DNA from: Acidovorax sp. 210-6
Lineage (GTDB): Bacteria; Pseudomonadota; Gammaproteobacteria; Burkholderiales; Burkholderiaceae_C
Direction: 5' to 3'
Assembly: GCF_010020825.1 (NCBI RefSeq)
Contig: NZ_JAACJE010000001.1
Span: forward strand, 2,914,001 to 2,978,000
Length of the DNA stretch: 64,000 nt
Every line of letters starts with the position of its first letter. The stretch's first letter is position 1. Positions 44,801 through 53,423 of the stretch are shown here, one piece after another. Made by a program: the position numbers and the translations under genes. The notes under the pieces are model-generated. The model saw only the letters and a program-made list of their open reading frames with translations. It did not search any database and had not been told where the DNA came from.

Positions 44801-47800
44801 TCAAGCCATCTGGCGCTGCGCCACGGCCGCGCCCTTGGTTGCGGCCGGCGACGCCTGGCGCCATTGCGCCATCAGCGCCTGCGACTTGCTGCGCACCGTT
44901 TGCAGGTTGCGTTCTTTGACATGGCCAAAGCCTCGTATGCCTTCGGGCAGGCGTGCGATTTCGACGGCGAGCGCGAGCTTGTCGGGCGTGAGGCCGGTGA
45001 GCAGATCCTCGATGCAGGCGCGGTATTCACCGATCAGCGCACGCTCGGTCTTGCGCTCCTCGGTCTTGCCGAAGGGGTCGAGCGCCGTGCCGCGCAGGCC
45101 CTTGAGCTTGGCGAGCACGGTGAACGCGCGGCGCACCCAGGGGCCGTAGGGCTTTTTGACGAGCTCGCCGCGCTCGTTTTTCTTCGCCAGCATCGGTGGT
45201 GCAAGGTGGTGCACGATGGTGTAGTCGCCCTCGAACATGCCGGCGACCCTGGCGGTGAACGCCGGGTCGGTGTGCAGGCGCGCGACCTCGTACTCGTCTT
45301 TGTAAGCCATGAGCTTGAACAGCGAACGCGCCACGGCTTCGGACAGGCGCGTGCCGGCACCCTGCTGATTCCCCAGGCGTGCCTCGGCGGCCTGCACCTT
45401 CTCGACGAAGGCGCGGTAGCTTTCGGCGTAGGTGGCGTTCTGGTAGCCGGTCAGGAAGTCCACGCGTTTGGCGACGATTTCGGCGAGCGAGGGTTTTTTC
45501 ACGAGCTCGATCACTTGCACGGCCTGGTACAGCGCCTGCACCGCAGCGGGCTCGTGCGCGCAGCGGCGGCCCCATTCGAACGCGGCCTGGTTGTTTGCGA
45601 CCTGCACGCCGTTGAGCTCGATGGCGCGCAGCAGCGCTTCGCGCGTGAGCGGGATCCAGCCCTTTTGCCAGGCGTAGCCGAGCAGCAACGGATTCGTGTA
45701 GATGCTGTCGCCGAGCAATTGCACGGCGGCCTGCTCGGCCTCGAAGCTGCTGATGGCCTGCGCACCGCCCGCGGCCTCGGCGATCGCGCTTTCGCAGCTG
45801 CCGCGCGGAAATTGCCAGTCGGGGTTGTGCACGATCGCCGCCGTGGGCGTGTTGTGGCTGTTGAGCACCACGTGCGTGCGCCCTGGCAGCATTGCGGCCA
45901 GCGTGGTTTTTTGCGCCGTGACGATGGCGTCGCAGCCGATCACGAGGTCGGCCTTGGCGGTATCGACCTTGGTGGCGTGCAGCGCCTCGGGGCGGCTCGC
46001 GATCTGCACGTGGCTCCAGGTGGCGCCGCCCTTTTGCGCGAGGCCGGCCGAGTCCATGGTGACCACGCCCTTGCCTTCGAGGTGCGCCGCCATGCCCAGC
46101 AGCGAGCCTATGGTGATCACGCCCGTGCCGCCCACGCCCGCGACGACGATGCCCCAGGCGCTTTCGGCCACGGGCAGCATGGGCTCGGGGACTTCGGGCA
46201 GGCCTGCGAGGCTGCCTTTTTTCTCCTTTTGCGGTTTTTTGAGCGTGCCGCCCTCGACGGTGATGAAGCTCGGGCAAAAGCCCTTGAGGCACGAGAAGTC
46301 TTTGTTGCAGGTGCTTTGGTTGATGCGCCGCTTGCGCCCGAATTCGGTCTCTACGGGCTCGACCGACAGGCAGTTGGATTGTTCGGAGCAGTCGCCGCAG
46401 CCTTCGCAGACCAACTCGTTGATGACTACCGTCTTGGCCGGCGTGGCCATGGTGCCGCGCTTGCGGCGGCGGCGTTTTTCGGTGGCGCAGGTCTGGTCGT
46501 AGATCAGGATGGTGCAGCCTGGCACTTCGCGCAGCTCGCGCTGGATGCGGTCAAGCTCGTCGCGGTGGTGCACCGTAACGCCTTCGGCGAGCGCCACGCC
46601 CTCGTATTTTTGCGGATCGTCGGTGACGATGACGATCTTGGACGCGCCTTCGGACTTGACGCTGTGCATGATCTGCAGCACCGAATGGCCCTCGGGGCGC
46701 TCGCCCACGCGCTGGCCGCCGGTCATCGCGACGGCGTCGTTGTAGAGGATTTTGTAAGTGATGTTCACGCCCGCGGCGATGCTCTGGCGTATGGCCAGCA
46801 GCCCGCTGTGGAAGTAGGTGCCGTCGCCCAGGTTGGCGAACACATGCGCATCCTTGGAAAACGGCGCCTGGCCGACCCAGGGCACGCCCTCGCCGCCCAT
46901 CTGCGTGAAGGTGGCGGTGGCGCGGTCCATCCACACGACCATGTAGTGGCAGCCTATGCCGGCCATGGCGCGCGAGCCTTCGGGCACGCGCGTGCTGGTG
47001 TTGTGCGGGCAGCCGCTGCAAAACCAGGGCAGGCGGTCGGGCGTTTGCGCCACCGGGGTGGCCAGGGCGCGCTCCTTGGCGTCGAGTACGGCGAGGTGCG
47101 CCTGCATGCGCGCGGCCACGTCTTCGGGCACGCCGATCCTGGTGAGACGCCTGGCGATGGCGCGCGCGATCAGCGCGGGCGAGAGGTCTGCCTTGGGGCG
47201 CAGCAGCCAATGCTCGCCGGGGTTGGGCATGCCCCATTCGCCGCCCGAGGATTCGTCGAACTTGCCGACCACCGTGGGGCGCACGTCGTCGCGCCAGTTG
47301 TAAAGCTCTTCCTTGAGCTGGTATTCGATGACCTGGCGCTTTTCCTCGACCACGAGGATTTCCTGCAGGCCCTGCGCGAACGCGCGCGTGCCCGTGGCCT
47401 CCAGTGGCCAGACCACGTTGACCTTGTGCACGCGGATGCCCAGGCGCCGGCAGGTGTCGTCGTCGAGCCCCAGGTCGAGCAGCGCCTGGCGCGTGTCGTT
47501 GTAAGCCTTGCCGCTCGCGATGATGCCGAAGCGGTCCTGCGGGCCTTCGATCACGTTGTGGTTGAGGCGGTTCGCGCGGATGTAGGCGAGCGCCGCGTAC
47601 CACTTGTAGTCCATGAGGCGCGCCTCTTGTTCGAGCGGCGCGTCGGGCCAGCGGATATGCAGGCCGCCGGGCGGCATGGCGAAGTCTTCGGGCAACACGA
47701 TGCGCACGCGGTCGCGATCGACCGACACGCTGGCCGACGACTCGACCACTTCCTGGATGGTCTTCATGCCCGCCCAGACGCCGGAAAAGCGGCTCATGGC

Positions 47801-48394
47801 AAAGGCGTGCAGGCCCATGTCGAGGATGTCCTGCACGCTGCTCGGAAAGAACACCGGCAGGCCGCAGGCCTTGAAGATGTGGTCGCTCTGGTGCGCGGCG
47901 GTGCTGCTTTTGGCGACGTGGTCGTCGCCCGCGACGGCGATCACGCCGCCATGGCGCGCCGTGCCAGCCATGTTCGCGTGCTTGAACACGTCCGAGCAGC
48001 GGTCCACGCCCGGGCCCTTGCCATACCAGATGCCGAACACGCCGTCGTACTTTTTGCTCTGCGGGTATAGGTCGAGCTGCTGCGTGCCCCATACGGCGGT
48101 GGCGGCCAGCTCCTCGTTCACGCCGGGCTGGAACACCACGTGGTGCTCGGCAAGGTGCTTCTTGGCCGCCCACAGCGCCTGGTCGTAGCCGCCCAGCGGG
48201 CTGCCGCGGTAGCCGCTGATGAAGCCGGCAGTGTTCAGGCCCGCGGCGGCGTCGCGCTCGCGCTGCAGCATGGGCAGGCGCACCAGCGCCTGCACGCCGC
48301 TCATGAAGGCGCGGCCTTCGCTGAGCGCGTATTTGTCGTCGAGCGAAGCCTTTTCGAGGGCTTTGCGGATGTGGTCTGGCAAGGGGGCGTTCAT
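44801..48394 (-). CDS. Indolepyruvate ferredoxin oxidoreductase, fused alpha-beta form
   Basis: 1197-aa cytoplasmic enzyme that oxidatively decarboxylates aryl-pyruvates (from Trp, Phe, Tyr) to aryl-acetyl-CoA with thiamine diphosphate. Order of parts: N-terminal pyrimidine-binding domain (SGYRGSPLGGYDQALW), TPP-binding region (GIGCHYMVVWMDRATATF and NLGDGTYFHSGLLAIRQS), a Cys-rich cluster (CEGCGDCSEQSNCLSVEP and CNKDFSCLKGFC), then the gamma-type domain (GVGGTGVITIGSLLGMAAHL, DSAGLAQKGGATWSHVQ). The length is normal for the single-chain proteobacterial type. An Lrp-family gene is divergent from it. Confidence 0.95.
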   Translation of the reverse strand: MNAPLPDHIRKALEKASLDDKYALSEGRAFMSGVQALVRLPMLQRERDAAAGLNTAGFISGYRGSPLGGYDQALWAAKKHLAEHHVVFQPGVNEELAATAVWGTQQLDLYPQSKKYDGVFGIWYGKGPGVDRCSDVFKHANMAGTARHGGVIAVAGDDHVAKSSTAAHQSDHIFKACGLPVFFPSSVQDILDMGLHAFAMSRFSGVWAGMKTIQEVVESSASVSVDRDRVRIVLPEDFAMPPGGLHIRWPDAPLEQEARLMDYKWYAALAYIRANRLNHNVIEGPQDRFGIIASGKAYNDTRQALLDLGLDDDTCRRLGIRVHKVNVVWPLEATGTRAFAQGLQEILVVEEKRQVIEYQLKEELYNWRDDVRPTVVGKFDESSGGEWGMPNPGEHWLLRPKADLSPALIARAIARRLTRIGVPEDVAARMQAHLAVLDAKERALATPVAQTPDRLPWFCSGCPHNTSTRVPEGSRAMAGIGCHYMVVWMDRATATFTQMGGEGVPWVGQAPFSKDAHVFANLGDGTYFHSGLLAIRQSIAAGVNITYKILYNDAVAMTGGQRVGERPEGHSVLQIMHSVKSEGASKIVIVTDDPQKYEGVALAEGVTVHHRDELDRIQRELREVPGCTILIYDQTCATEKRRRRKRGTMATPAKTVVINELVCEGCGDCSEQSNCLSVEPVETEFGRKRRINQSTCNKDFSCLKGFCPSFITVEGGTLKKPQKEKKGSLAGLPEVPEPMLPVAESAWGIVVAGVGGTGVITIGSLLGMAAHLEGKGVVTMDSAGLAQKGGATWSHVQIASRPEALHATKVDTAKADLVIGCDAIVTAQKTTLAAMLPGRTHVVLNSHNTPTAAIVHNPDWQFPRGSCESAIAEAAGGAQAISSFEAEQAAVQLLGDSIYTNPLLLGYAWQKGWIPLTREALLRAIELNGVQVANNQAAFEWGRRCAHEPAAVQALYQAVQVIELVKKPSLAEIVAKRVDFLTGYQNATYAESYRAFVEKVQAAEARLGNQQGAGTRLSEAVARSLFKLMAYKDEYEVARLHTDPAFTARVAGMFEGDYTIVHHLAPPMLAKKNERGELVKKPYGPWVRRAFTVLAKLKGLRGTALDPFGKTEERKTERALIGEYRACIEDLLTGLTPDKLALAVEIARLPEGIRGFGHVKERNLQTVRSKSQALMAQWRQASPAATKGAAVAQRQMA

Positions 48395-48589
48395 GACGAT
48401 GTCTCCGATATGGTGTGGGCCGGGGCGCTGCTTTTGCTCGCAAGAAACATACCTCGGAAGCAGTCGTGTGGCAGCGCGTCAAACGGGCGTTCGGGTGAAA
48501 AGTGTAGAGCGATGGCGCCGATAATTCTTTGCGTTTTTTGCCTGAATTTGGCTATGCTGCGCAAGAATCTTGCGCCCTTGGAGCCCGCC

Positions 48590-49081
48590 TTGGAGACCCT
48601 CGATAAATTTGACCTTGCCATCCTCATGGAATTGCAGGCCGACGCGCGCCTCACGAACGCCGAGCTCGCGCAGCGCGTAGGCCTGTCGGCCGCGCCCTGC
48701 TGGCGGCGCGTGCGTGCGCTCGAGGAGGCGGGCTTCATCCGCGGGTACCGCGCCGAGATCGACCGGCACAAGATCGGCCTGGGCGTGCTAGCCTTCGTGC
48801 GCCTGGACGCCGAGCGCAACACGGGCGACCTCACGCGCGCCATGGAAGAGGCGATCCGCCGCATCCCCGAGGTAGTGTCGTGCCACTACATCAGTGGCAC
48901 GGGCACCTTCGAGCTGCAAGTGGTTGCACCCGACCTCGAGCGCTTTTCGCAGTTCGCGCGCGAGGTGCTGCTGAACCTACCGAATGTGAAAGACATGCAT
49001 ACGAGTTTTTCGCTCGGCGAGGTCAAGGCCGGCGGCGCGCTGCCGCTTGGGCACCTGGGGCGCAACAAGGCGCACGCCTGA
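48590..49081 (+). CDS. Lrp/AsnC family transcriptional regulator
   Basis: 163-aa regulator. The N-terminal winged helix-turn-helix is LDKFDLAILMELQADARLTN then AELAQRVGLSAAPCWRRVRA; the C-terminal RAM domain (VVSCHYISGTGTFELQVVAP) binds amino acids. I use the TTG at 48590, with GGAG six bases upstream; an ATG at 48554 would add 12 residues but has no ribosome site. It is divergent from the IOR gene, and in such pairs the Lrp protein usually controls the neighbour in response to aromatic amino acids. Confidence 0.88.
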   Translation: METLDKFDLAILMELQADARLTNAELAQRVGLSAAPCWRRVRALEEAGFIRGYRAEIDRHKIGLGVLAFVRLDAERNTGDLTRAMEEAIRRIPEVVSCHYISGTGTFELQVVAPDLERFSQFAREVLLNLPNVKDMHTSFSLGEVKAGGALPLGHLGRNKAHA

Positions 49082-49143
49082 ATGCTATTTTTAATATAGC
49101 TTCTTATGCTTGATATATCTACGTCAAAGCCTGTTTTGATTAA
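49082..49143. repeat. Dispersed repeat copy B, intergenic
   Basis: This AT-rich block right after the Lrp stop contains ATATAGCTTCTTATGCTTGA and GCCTGTTTTGATT. It is the same TAGCTGCTTGCGCTTG-type element as copies A, C, D and E, more diverged in the centre. It may serve as the end of the Lrp transcript. Confidence 0.5.
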
Positions 49144-49201
49144 ACATTTTTGACGCTGTCCTCCACGAGGCACTAGCGCGGGCATTGCACAATCGCTGCG
49201 C

Positions 49202-51415
49202 ATGTCGCCTCCCTCTCCCCCTCCTTCGCCCCCTCCTTCGCCCGCTGGCGCGACCTCCGCCGATGCAGCCCGCGCCACCCCAGCGGCGGCGGCGGCGGAA
49301 GTTGCCGAGCATGCGGCGGCCGATGGGGTCGCGCGGCTCGCGGCGCGCAGTGCCGAGAGGGCCGATCTGTCGCCGCTCGCGCCGCTCAGGGCGCCGGTGT
49401 TTCGCATGCTCTGGCTCACCTGGGTGACGGCGAACATCTGCATGTGGATGAACGACGTGGCCGCAGCTTGGCTCATGACCTCGCTCACGCGCTCGCCCGT
49501 GCCCGTGGCGCTGGTGCAATCGGCCTCGACGCTGCCGGTGTTCTTTCTGGGCTTGCCCAGCGGTGCGCTGGCCGACATGCTGGACCGGCGGCGCTTTTTC
49601 ATGTTCACGCAGTTCTGGGTGGCGGTGGTGGGGCTGCTGCTCAGCGCCGTCATTTTTGCCGGCGCGATTTCGGTGCCGCTGCTGTTGCTGCTCACCTTTG
49701 CCAACGGCATAGGGCTGGCGCTGCGCTGGCCGGTGTTCGCGGCGCTGATCCCCGAGCTGGTGCCGCGCCCGCAGCTGCCCGCAGCGCTCGCGCTCAACGG
49801 CGTGGCCATGAACACCTCGCGCATCGTCGGGCCGCTGGTCGCCGGGGTCATCATCGCGAGTGCGGGCAGCGTGTGGGTGTTTGCGCTGAACGCGCTGCTG
49901 TCGGTGCTCTCGGGGCTGGCCATCATGCGCTGGCGGCGCCCGCATGTGCCGCACCCGCAGGCCGCGGGCGAAGCGGCTGCTTCTGATGAAAAACCGGCTC
50001 CAGCGCCCGCCGCACAAGCGTCGGCAGCTATCGAAACGCAAGCGCCGGTCGCGCCTGCCGCACCCGCCGCCCCTGCTGCGGGTGGTGGCGCGGTTGAGGT
50101 GCGTGTGCCCGACATCGGTGACTTCAAGGACGTCGCCGTGATCGAATTGCTGGTCCGGCCCGGCGATGCGGTCAAGGTGGAGCAGTCGCTGTTCACCGTG
50201 GAGTCCGACAAGGCCTCGATGGAGATCCCTTCGCCCGCCGCCGGCGTTCTCAAGGAGCTCAAGGTCAAGATCGGCGACAAGATCAACGTGGGCGACCTCG
50301 TGGCGGTGCTTGAAGGTGCCGCCCCTGCACCGGCGGTCGCTCCGGCGCAGGCTTCTACACCAGCGGCCGCTTCCGCTCCGGCCGCTGCCGCACCCGTGGC
50401 GGCTCAGGCCTCCGCGCCCGCACCGGCTGCGGCAACGGCAACGGCGCCCGTGCCGGCCCACCAGCCCTCGACGCCCACGCCGGGCTTGCCGCACGCCAGC
50501 CCCTCGGTGCGCAAGTTCGCCCGCGAACTGGGTGTGCCGCTGGCGGAGGTCAAGGGCACGGGCATCAAGGGCCGCATCACGCAGGATGACGTGGCGGCCT
50601 TCACGCGCCAGGTGATGAGCGGTGCGCTGCAGACCCAGGCGCAGGGCAGCAAGGCGCCCGCTGCGGGTGGCTCTGGGGTGGGCCTGGACCTGCTGCCGTG
50701 GCCCAAGGTGGACTTCGCCAAGTTCGGCCCCGTCGAGCGCAAGGAGCTGTCGCGCATCAAGAAGATCAGCGGCGCCAACCTGTCGCGCAACTGGGTGATG
50801 ATTCCCCACGTCACCAACAACGACGAGGCCGACATCACCGAGCTGGAAGCCTTCCGCGTCTCCACCAACAAGGAGAACGAGAAGAGCGGCGTCAAGGTCA
50901 CCATGCTGGCCTTCGTCATCAAGGCCGTGGTCGCGGCGCTGAAGAAGTTCCCCGAGTTCAACGCCAGCCTGGACGGCGACGCGCTGGTCTACAAGCAGTA
51001 CTTCCACATCGGCTTTGCGGCCGACACGCCCAACGGCCTGGTGGTGCCCGTGCTGAAAGATGCCGACAAGAAGGGCATCCTGCAAATCAGCGCCGAGATG
51101 GCCGAGCTGGCCAAGAAGGCCCGCGACGGCAAGCTGGGTGCGGCCGACATGCAGGGCGGCAGCATGTCGATCAGCTCGCTGGGCGGCATTGGCGGCACGC
51201 ATTTCACCCCCATCATCAATGCGCCCGAGGTGGCCATCCTCGGCCTGTCTAAGAGCCAGATGAAGCCCGTGTGGGACGGCCAGCAGTTCGTGCCGCGCCT
51301 TACGCTGCCGCTGAGCCTGTCGTACGACCACCGCGTGATCGACGGCGCCTCTGCCGCGCGCTTCAACGCCTACCTGGGCCAGGTGTTGGCGGACTACCGC
51401 CGCATCCTGCTGTAA
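49202..51415 (+). CDS. aceF: In-frame fusion: N-terminal half of an MFS exporter + dihydrolipoamide acetyltransferase (PDH E2)
   Basis: 737-aa chimera. Residues 1 to about 250 are the first half of an MFS_3/EntS-like exporter after a Pro/Ser-rich leader: [20 protein letters not shown], then [20 protein letters not shown] and about six helices, stopping at [11 protein letters not shown] Pro/Ala linker leads into an E2: lipoyl domain (about 298-375, lipoyl Lys337 in ESDKASME), E1/E3-binding domain (about 435-470, [20 protein letters not shown]) and catalytic domain with His710 in [10 protein letters not shown]. The first lipoyl domain and aceE, normal neighbours in this family, are absent. No internal start with a ribosome site is seen before the lipoyl domain. 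lpdA follows 16 bp later. Either a membrane-tethered E2 or a deletion product or assembly join. Confidence 0.85.
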   Translation: MSPPSPPPSPPPSPAGATSADAARATPAAAAAEVAEHAAADGVARLAARSAERADLSPLAPLRAPVFRMLWLTWVTANICMWMNDVAAAWLMTSLTRSPVPVALVQSASTLPVFFLGLPSGALADMLDRRRFFMFTQFWVAVVGLLLSAVIFAGAISVPLLLLLTFANGIGLALRWPVFAALIPELVPRPQLPAALALNGVAMNTSRIVGPLVAGVIIASAGSVWVFALNALLSVLSGLAIMRWRRPHVPHPQAAGEAAASDEKPAPAPAAQASAAIETQAPVAPAAPAAPAAGGGAVEVRVPDIGDFKDVAVIELLVRPGDAVKVEQSLFTVESDKASMEIPSPAAGVLKELKVKIGDKINVGDLVAVLEGAAPAPAVAPAQASTPAAASAPAAAAPVAAQASAPAPAAATATAPVPAHQPSTPTPGLPHASPSVRKFARELGVPLAEVKGTGIKGRITQDDVAAFTRQVMSGALQTQAQGSKAPAAGGSGVGLDLLPWPKVDFAKFGPVERKELSRIKKISGANLSRNWVMIPHVTNNDEADITELEAFRVSTNKENEKSGVKVTMLAFVIKAVVAALKKFPEFNASLDGDALVYKQYFHIGFAADTPNGLVVPVLKDADKKGILQISAEMAELAKKARDGKLGAADMQGGSMSISSLGGIGGTHFTPIINAPEVAILGLSKSQMKPVWDGQQFVPRLTLPLSLSYDHRVIDGASAARFNAYLGQVLADYRRILL
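49984..50038. repeat. Dispersed repeat copy C, translated as E2 linker
   Basis: On the minus strand it reads TCGATAGCTGCCGACGCTTG followed by GCGGGCGCTGGAGCCGG, a copy of the dispersed element. On the plus strand it is translated as [17 protein letters not shown], the linker between the MFS half and the lipoyl domain. It lies at or right beside the fusion point. Confidence 0.5.
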
Positions 51416-51431
51416 GGACGGAGCACAACAT

Positions 51432-53315
51432 ATGGCAATCATCGACATCAAGGTGCCCGACATCGGCGACTTCGCCGAGGTGGGCGTGATCGAAGTGCTG
51501 GTGCAGCCGGGCGACACCATCCGGGCCGAGCAGAGCCTGGTCACCGTGGAGTCCGACAAGGCCTCCATGGAGATTCCCAGCAGCCACGCCGGCGTGGTCA
51601 AGGAGCTCAAGGTCAAGCTGGGCGACAAGGTGGCCGAGGGTTCCGTGCTGCTGACGCTGGAAGTGGCGCAGGGAGCGGCGGCGCCGGCTGCGGCCCCTGC
51701 CGCGGCGAGCACGCCCAGCGCACCGCCATCTGAGTCAAAACCGGCTACAGCGCCCGCTGCTCAAGCGCCAGCAGCTCCTAAAACCGAAGCGGCCAGCTTC
51801 GGCGGCAGTGCCGACGTGGAGTGCGATGTGCTGGTGCTGGGCGGCGGCCCCGGCGGTTACAGCGCCGCCTTCCGCGCGGCCGACCTGGGCCTGAACGTGG
51901 TGCTGGTCGAGCGCTACGCCACCCTGGGCGGCGTGTGCCTGAACGTGGGCTGCATTCCCTCCAAGGCGCTGCTGCACGTGGCCGCGGTGATGGACGAAGT
52001 GAGCCACCTGAAGAGCGCCGGCATCGACTTCGGCGCGCCGCAGGTCCACATCGACACCATGCGCGGCCACAAGGAAAAGGTCATCGGCAAGCTGACCGGC
52101 GGGCTGGCGCAGATGGCCAAGATGCGCAAGGTGACCGTGCTGCGCGGCTACGGCCACTTCGTCGGCGCCAACCACCTGGAGGTGGAGGAAACCACCGGCA
52201 CCAGCCAGGACAAGACCGGCGCCAAGAAGGTGGTGGCGTTCAAGCGCGCCATCATCGCCGCCGGCAGCCAGGCCGTGCGCCTGCCGTTCATGCCCGACGA
52301 TCCGCGCGTGGTGGATTCCACCGGTGCGCTGGCGCTCAAGGACGTGCCCAAACGCATGCTGATCCTGGGCGGCGGCATCATCGGCCTGGAAATGGGCACG
52401 GTGTACAGCACGCTGGGCGCGCGCCTGGACGTGGTGGAGATGCTGGACGGCCTGATGCAGGGCGCTGATCGCGACCTGGTCAAGGTATGGCAGAAGATGA
52501 ACCAGCACCGTTTCGACAACGTGATGCTGAATACCAAGACCGTGGCCGCCGAGGCCACGCCCGAGGGCATCAAGGTGAGCTTCGCGCCCGCCAAGGACGG
52601 CGTCACGGTGCCCGAGCCCCAGGTGTACGACCTGGTGCTGCAGGCCGTGGGCCGCACCCCCAACGGCAAGAAGATCGCCGCTGACAAGGCCGGTGTTGCC
52701 GTGACGGACCGCGGCTTCATCAACGTCGACATCCAGATGCGCACCAACGTGCCGCACATCTTCGCCATCGGCGACATCGTGGGCCAGCCCATGCTGGCGC
52801 ACAAGGCGGTGCACGAGGCGCACGTGGCGGCCGAGGTCATCGCCGGTGAACTGCAAGGCAACAAGGAACTGGCCAGCGCCGCCTTCAACGCCCGCGTGAT
52901 CCCCAGCGTGGCCTACACCGACCCCGAAGTGGCCTGGGTGGGCCTGACCGAAGACCAGGCCAAGCAGCAGGGCATCAAGGTCAAGAAGGGCCTGTTCCCC
53001 TGGGCGGCCTCGGGCCGCGCCATTGCCAACGGCCGCGACGAAGGCGTCACCAAGCTGCTGTTCGACGACAGCCCCGAAGCAGGATCAGGAGACGGCCATG
53101 CTGGCCGGGGCCACGGCAAGATCCTGGGCGGCGGCATGGTCGGCACGCATGCGGGCGACATGATCGGCGAGATCGCCCTGGCCATCGAGATGGGTGCGGA
53201 CGCTGTCGACATCGGCAAGACCATCCACCCGCATCCGACGCTGGGCGAGAGCATCGGCATGGCGGCGGAAGTGGCGCATGGCAGCTGCACGGATGTGCCG
53301 CCTGCGCGCAAGTAA
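51432..53315 (+). CDS. lpdA: Dihydrolipoamide dehydrogenase (E3) with N-terminal lipoyl domain
   Basis: 627-aa flavoprotein that reoxidises lipoamide on E2 and passes electrons to NAD. The N-terminal lipoyl domain (residues 2-75, lipoyl Lys43 in ESDKASME) is joined by an Ala/Pro linker to the E3 core: FAD motif [20 protein letters not shown], redox disulfide Cys169/Cys174 in [16 protein letters not shown] motif [12 protein letters not shown] and the C-terminal [15 protein letters not shown] with the catalytic His. A short Gly-rich insertion ([11 protein letters not shown], about 53078-53110) precedes [11 protein letters not shown], where relatives, as I recall them, go straight on. It follows the E2 fusion gene by 16 bp. 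Confidence 0.94.
   Translation: MAIIDIKVPDIGDFAEVGVIEVLVQPGDTIRAEQSLVTVESDKASMEIPSSHAGVVKELKVKLGDKVAEGSVLLTLEVAQGAAAPAAAPAAASTPSAPPSESKPATAPAAQAPAAPKTEAASFGGSADVECDVLVLGGGPGGYSAAFRAADLGLNVVLVERYATLGGVCLNVGCIPSKALLHVAAVMDEVSHLKSAGIDFGAPQVHIDTMRGHKEKVIGKLTGGLAQMAKMRKVTVLRGYGHFVGANHLEVEETTGTSQDKTGAKKVVAFKRAIIAAGSQAVRLPFMPDDPRVVDSTGALALKDVPKRMLILGGGIIGLEMGTVYSTLGARLDVVEMLDGLMQGADRDLVKVWQKMNQHRFDNVMLNTKTVAAEATPEGIKVSFAPAKDGVTVPEPQVYDLVLQAVGRTPNGKKIAADKAGVAVTDRGFINVDIQMRTNVPHIFAIGDIVGQPMLAHKAVHEAHVAAEVIAGELQGNKELASAAFNARVIPSVAYTDPEVAWVGLTEDQAKQQGIKVKKGLFPWAASGRAIANGRDEGVTKLLFDDSPEAGSGDGHAGRGHGKILGGGMVGTHAGDMIGEIALAIEMGADAVDIGKTIHPHPTLGESIGMAAEVAHGSCTDVPPARK
51732..51785. repeat. Dispersed repeat copy D, translated as E3 linker
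   Basis: On the minus strand it reads AGGAGCTGCTGGCGCTTGAG then GCGGGCGCTGTAGCCGG, the same element as copy C. It encodes [19 protein letters not shown] in the linker between the lipoyl domain and the E3 core. Confidence 0.5.
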
Positions 53316-53337
53316 GTCCGCAGCCAAGCTACCCTGA

Positions 53338-53369
53338 CAAGGCCCGAACTGGCGACGGTTCGGGCCTTG
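53338..53369 (+). terminator. Terminator after lpdA
   Basis: A hairpin with 12-13-bp arms (CAAGGCCCGAAC and GTTCGGGCCTTG) lies 22 bp after the lpdA stop. The T-run is poor (TGTGCTTTG). It probably ends the E2-E3 transcript and marks the left edge of the following IS element. Confidence 0.75.
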
Positions 53370-53400
53370 TGCTTTGCGTACCCAAACAATCGCCGCAGAA

Positions 53401-53420
53401 TACTGTGCATTTGTACAGTA
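53401..53420. promoter_or_regulatory. LexA (SOS) box-like palindrome before the transposase start
   Basis: TACTGTGCATTTGTACAGTA matches the known LexA consensus TACTG-N10-CAGTA at every defined position; the arms extend to nine bases (GAATACTGT and ACAGTATTC) around an 8-bp spacer. It ends 3 bp before the transposase ATG at 53424. LexA binding here would shut off transposase expression until DNA damage. It might alternatively belong to a gene lost when the element inserted. Confidence 0.65.
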
Positions 53421-53423
53421 TTC

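Noticed and set aside
44696-48070. A 1124-codon plus-strand open frame antisense to the IOR gene
   Set aside because: The composition is a mirror of GC-rich codons (Ala/Gly/His/Arg-rich, no motifs), and the minus strand clearly encodes a full-length known enzyme.
49124-51712. An 862-codon minus-strand open frame opposite the MFS-E2 fusion and lpdA start
   Set aside because: No recognisable motif; both real genes on the plus strand have family signatures throughout.
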